From: Rhodobacterales bacterium LSUCC0387
Lineage (GTDB): Bacteria; Pseudomonadota; Alphaproteobacteria; Rhodobacterales; Rhodobacteraceae
Direction: 5' to 3'
DNA length: 64,000 bases
Assembly: GCA_015689775.1 (NCBI GenBank)
Contig: WVSR01000003.1
Span: 1-64,000 of the forward strand
Shown here: piece after piece, positions 62,715 through 64,000 of the stretch
Layout: each line of letters opens with the position of its first letter
How positions within the stretch are numbered: position 1 is the first letter of the stretch
Notes under the pieces: model-generated
Seen by the model: only the letters and a program-made list of their open reading frames with translations
What the model was told of the DNA's origin: nothing
Database searches by the model: none
Made by a program: the position numbers and the translations under genes

Positions 62715-64000
62715 ACCCGCTCTATCGCAACGACATTTCGGGACATCATGCCCCCTCTTGGTATGCGGCCTCAGTGTCCCCCGCGCCTGATCGGCCCGCA
62801 TTGGCCGATACGATCCGCGCTGATGTGGCCATATTGGGCGCAGGGTTCACAGGTCTTTGGGCGGCCCTAACCCTTGCCCGCCGTGGCGTGCGGGTTGTGG
62901 TTCTAGACGCGCATCGCGTGGGGTTTGGGGCATCGGGGCGCAATGGCGGGCAGGTGCATTCTGGCTTTAACAAAGGCCAAGATTGGCTTGAGGCGCGACT
63001 TGGGGCCGATGCGGCCCGCGCCTTATGGGCCCTTAGCGAAGAGGCAAAGAAAAACCTGCGCGATTTTTGCGAGACCCACGCGCCCGAAGCAGAATATCGC
63101 TCAGGGATCGCGCATGGCGCCTATAGCATGGCCGAGCGGGATGAATTGGCCCGCGAGGCAGATTATATGGTCCGCACCTATGGCCATGAGATCCATGTGA
63201 TGGATCGTTCCCAATTTGCGGAATTGGTTAAATCCCCGCTCTATCGCGGTGGCACGCTTGATCCAAGCGGCGGACATCTCCACCCCTTGGCCTATGCCCA
63301 AGCACTTGCCTGCGCGGCCGAGGCCAAAGGGGCGGTCATCCACGAATGCAGCGAGGTCACAGAGATTGTCGGGGGGGCAAAGGCAACCCTGAAAACCACC
63401 AAGGGCAGCGTCACAGCAGATCACGTGATTGTCGCAGGCAATGGGTATTTGCCTAATATTCTGCCACAAGTGAATGCGGCCGTGATGCCCATTAACAGTT
63501 TCATCGCAGCGACCGAACCCCTGCACCAAAAATGGCAAGAAGTGCTGAGCCAAGATATTGCCGTGGCGGATAGCAAATTCGTTGTGAATTACTATCGCTT
63601 CAGCGCAGATCGGCGGTTTTTATTCGGCGGGCGGGAAAGCTATTCGATTGGCTTTCCCGATGATATCGCCACCGCGCTTGTCGCACGGATGCATCGCCTA
63701 TTCCCTCAGCTTGAGGGGGTGAAGATCGACTATGTTTGGGGTGGCGCGCTTGGCATCACCCCCACCCGTTTGCCGATGGTCAAGCGCATCGCGCCCAATA
63801 TCATCGCCGCTGGCGGGTTTTCGGGACAGGGTGTTGCGCTGTCAGGCATGGCGGGGCGCATCATGGCCGAGGCCATTTTGGGGGATAGGCGCGGGCTTGA
63901 GACATTCGCAACCCTCCCCACGCCCCAATTTCCAGGTGGCAGCGCGTTGCGCGCGCCAATCCTTGCCCTTGCAATGACATGGTTCGCTTTGCGCGACCGA
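62711..64000 (+). CDS. FAD-dependent oxidoreductase, PuuB-like gamma-glutamylpolyamine oxidase (partial 3')
   Basis: 430 codons present and the frame runs off the end. FAD loop ADVAILGAGFTGLWAALTLARRG (GxGxxG), then VGFGASGRNGGQVHSGFNKGQ, the DAO/GlcD-type motif, and FLFGGRESYS, then AGGFSGQGVALSGMAGRIMAE, which complete the FAD site. PuuB oxidises gamma-glutamylputrescine to an aldehyde and H2O2. The ATG overlaps the GS-like stop by four bases. The N terminus (NPLYRNDISGHHAPSWYAAS) is the familiar start of these oxidases. A few more residues probably lie outside the window. Confidence 0.9.
   Translation, partial: MNPLYRNDISGHHAPSWYAASVSPAPDRPALADTIRADVAILGAGFTGLWAALTLARRGVRVVVLDAHRVGFGASGRNGGQVHSGFNKGQDWLEARLGADAARALWALSEEAKKNLRDFCETHAPEAEYRSGIAHGAYSMAERDELAREADYMVRTYGHEIHVMDRSQFAELVKSPLYRGGTLDPSGGHLHPLAYAQALACAAEAKGAVIHECSEVTEIVGGAKATLKTTKGSVTADHVIVAGNGYLPNILPQVNAAVMPINSFIAATEPLHQKWQEVLSQDIAVADSKFVVNYYRFSADRRFLFGGRESYSIGFPDDIATALVARMHRLFPQLEGVKIDYVWGGALGITPTRLPMVKRIAPNIIAAGGFSGQGVALSGMAGRIMAEAILGDRRGLETFATLPTPQFPGGSALRAPILALAMTWFALRDR

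Noticed and set aside
1-64000. CRISPR arrays, complete transposons, prophage structural genes, rRNA operons
   Set aside because: No regularly spaced repeats, transposase, capsid or rRNA signatures were seen on either strand.

Overview
The window looks like chromosomal DNA of a marine Rhodobacterales (Roseobacter-group) alphaproteobacterium. The right-hand third carries housekeeping genes and neighbourhoods typical of that order (hflK-hflC-DUF2065-degP, gor-rpiA-thiN, DUF2842-purA, secG-pyrG). The left two thirds are visibly more AT-rich and hold catabolic cargo: sugar-acid enzymes, DMSP-demethylase-like and nucleoside-salvage genes, each usually next to its own LysR, GntR or LacI regulator. 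The assignment to an order rests on gene content and protein similarity recognised by eye; no species is claimed.

Left part (1-16 kb). The window opens with the 3' end of a nagB-like gene. It is followed by a minus-strand operon of a DmdA-like folate-dependent methyltransferase, a DUF2182 membrane protein, a DUF1326 Cys-motif protein and an acyl-CoA ligase, divergent from a LysR gene whose start codon abuts a perfect 25-bp tandem repeat. A decayed PfkB kinase follows. Next is a galactonate-type module: an ABC sugar importer plus an SDR on one strand, and a FadR-type GntR regulator, galactonate dehydratase and DapA-like aldolase on the other. Two copies of one operator motif lie at the two ends of the shared control region. 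A broken 3' half of tRNA-Thr(UGU) at 12.63-12.67 kb marks an old integration site. Beyond it are a class V aminotransferase, a second enolase-superfamily enzyme, an orphan protein and a cold-shock gene.

Middle part (17-42 kb). Here lie a Rossmann-like unknown, a PanB-fold protein lacking the PanB metal ligands, and a kinase / class II aldolase / MtnA operon resembling a DHAP shunt for 5'-deoxynucleoside waste. They are followed by RarD, an MDR oxidoreductase overlapping a proline-racemase-superfamily protein with both catalytic cysteines replaced, and a TIM-barrel isomerase plus LtnD-like dehydrogenase divergent from a LacI regulator with four TTTGATG boxes. A sugar-acid run comes next (PhyH, RraA, HpaI-type aldolase, two 2-hydroxyacid dehydrogenases, a gluconate-5-dehydrogenase-like SDR, a third enolase-superfamily enzyme), then a NUDIX hydrolase, a frameshifted PiT phosphate permease, and a class II aldolase / BBOX-like dioxygenase pair divergent from a second LysR with a large dyad at its start.

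Transition (42-44.4 kb). Small DNA-binding proteins (an H-NS/HvrA-type histone-like protein and two short presumed winged-helix proteins) and a membrane protein lie here.

Right part (44.4-64 kb). This is the core block. It is interrupted at 52.2-53.8 kb by two AT-rich SDR genes next to a thiN whose 5' third looks foreign. The window ends with rlmJ, a TerB-like gene and a gamma-glutamylation (Puu-like) amine-catabolism operon of two glutamine-synthetase-like ligases, a glutamine amidotransferase and a PuuB-like oxidase running off the end.
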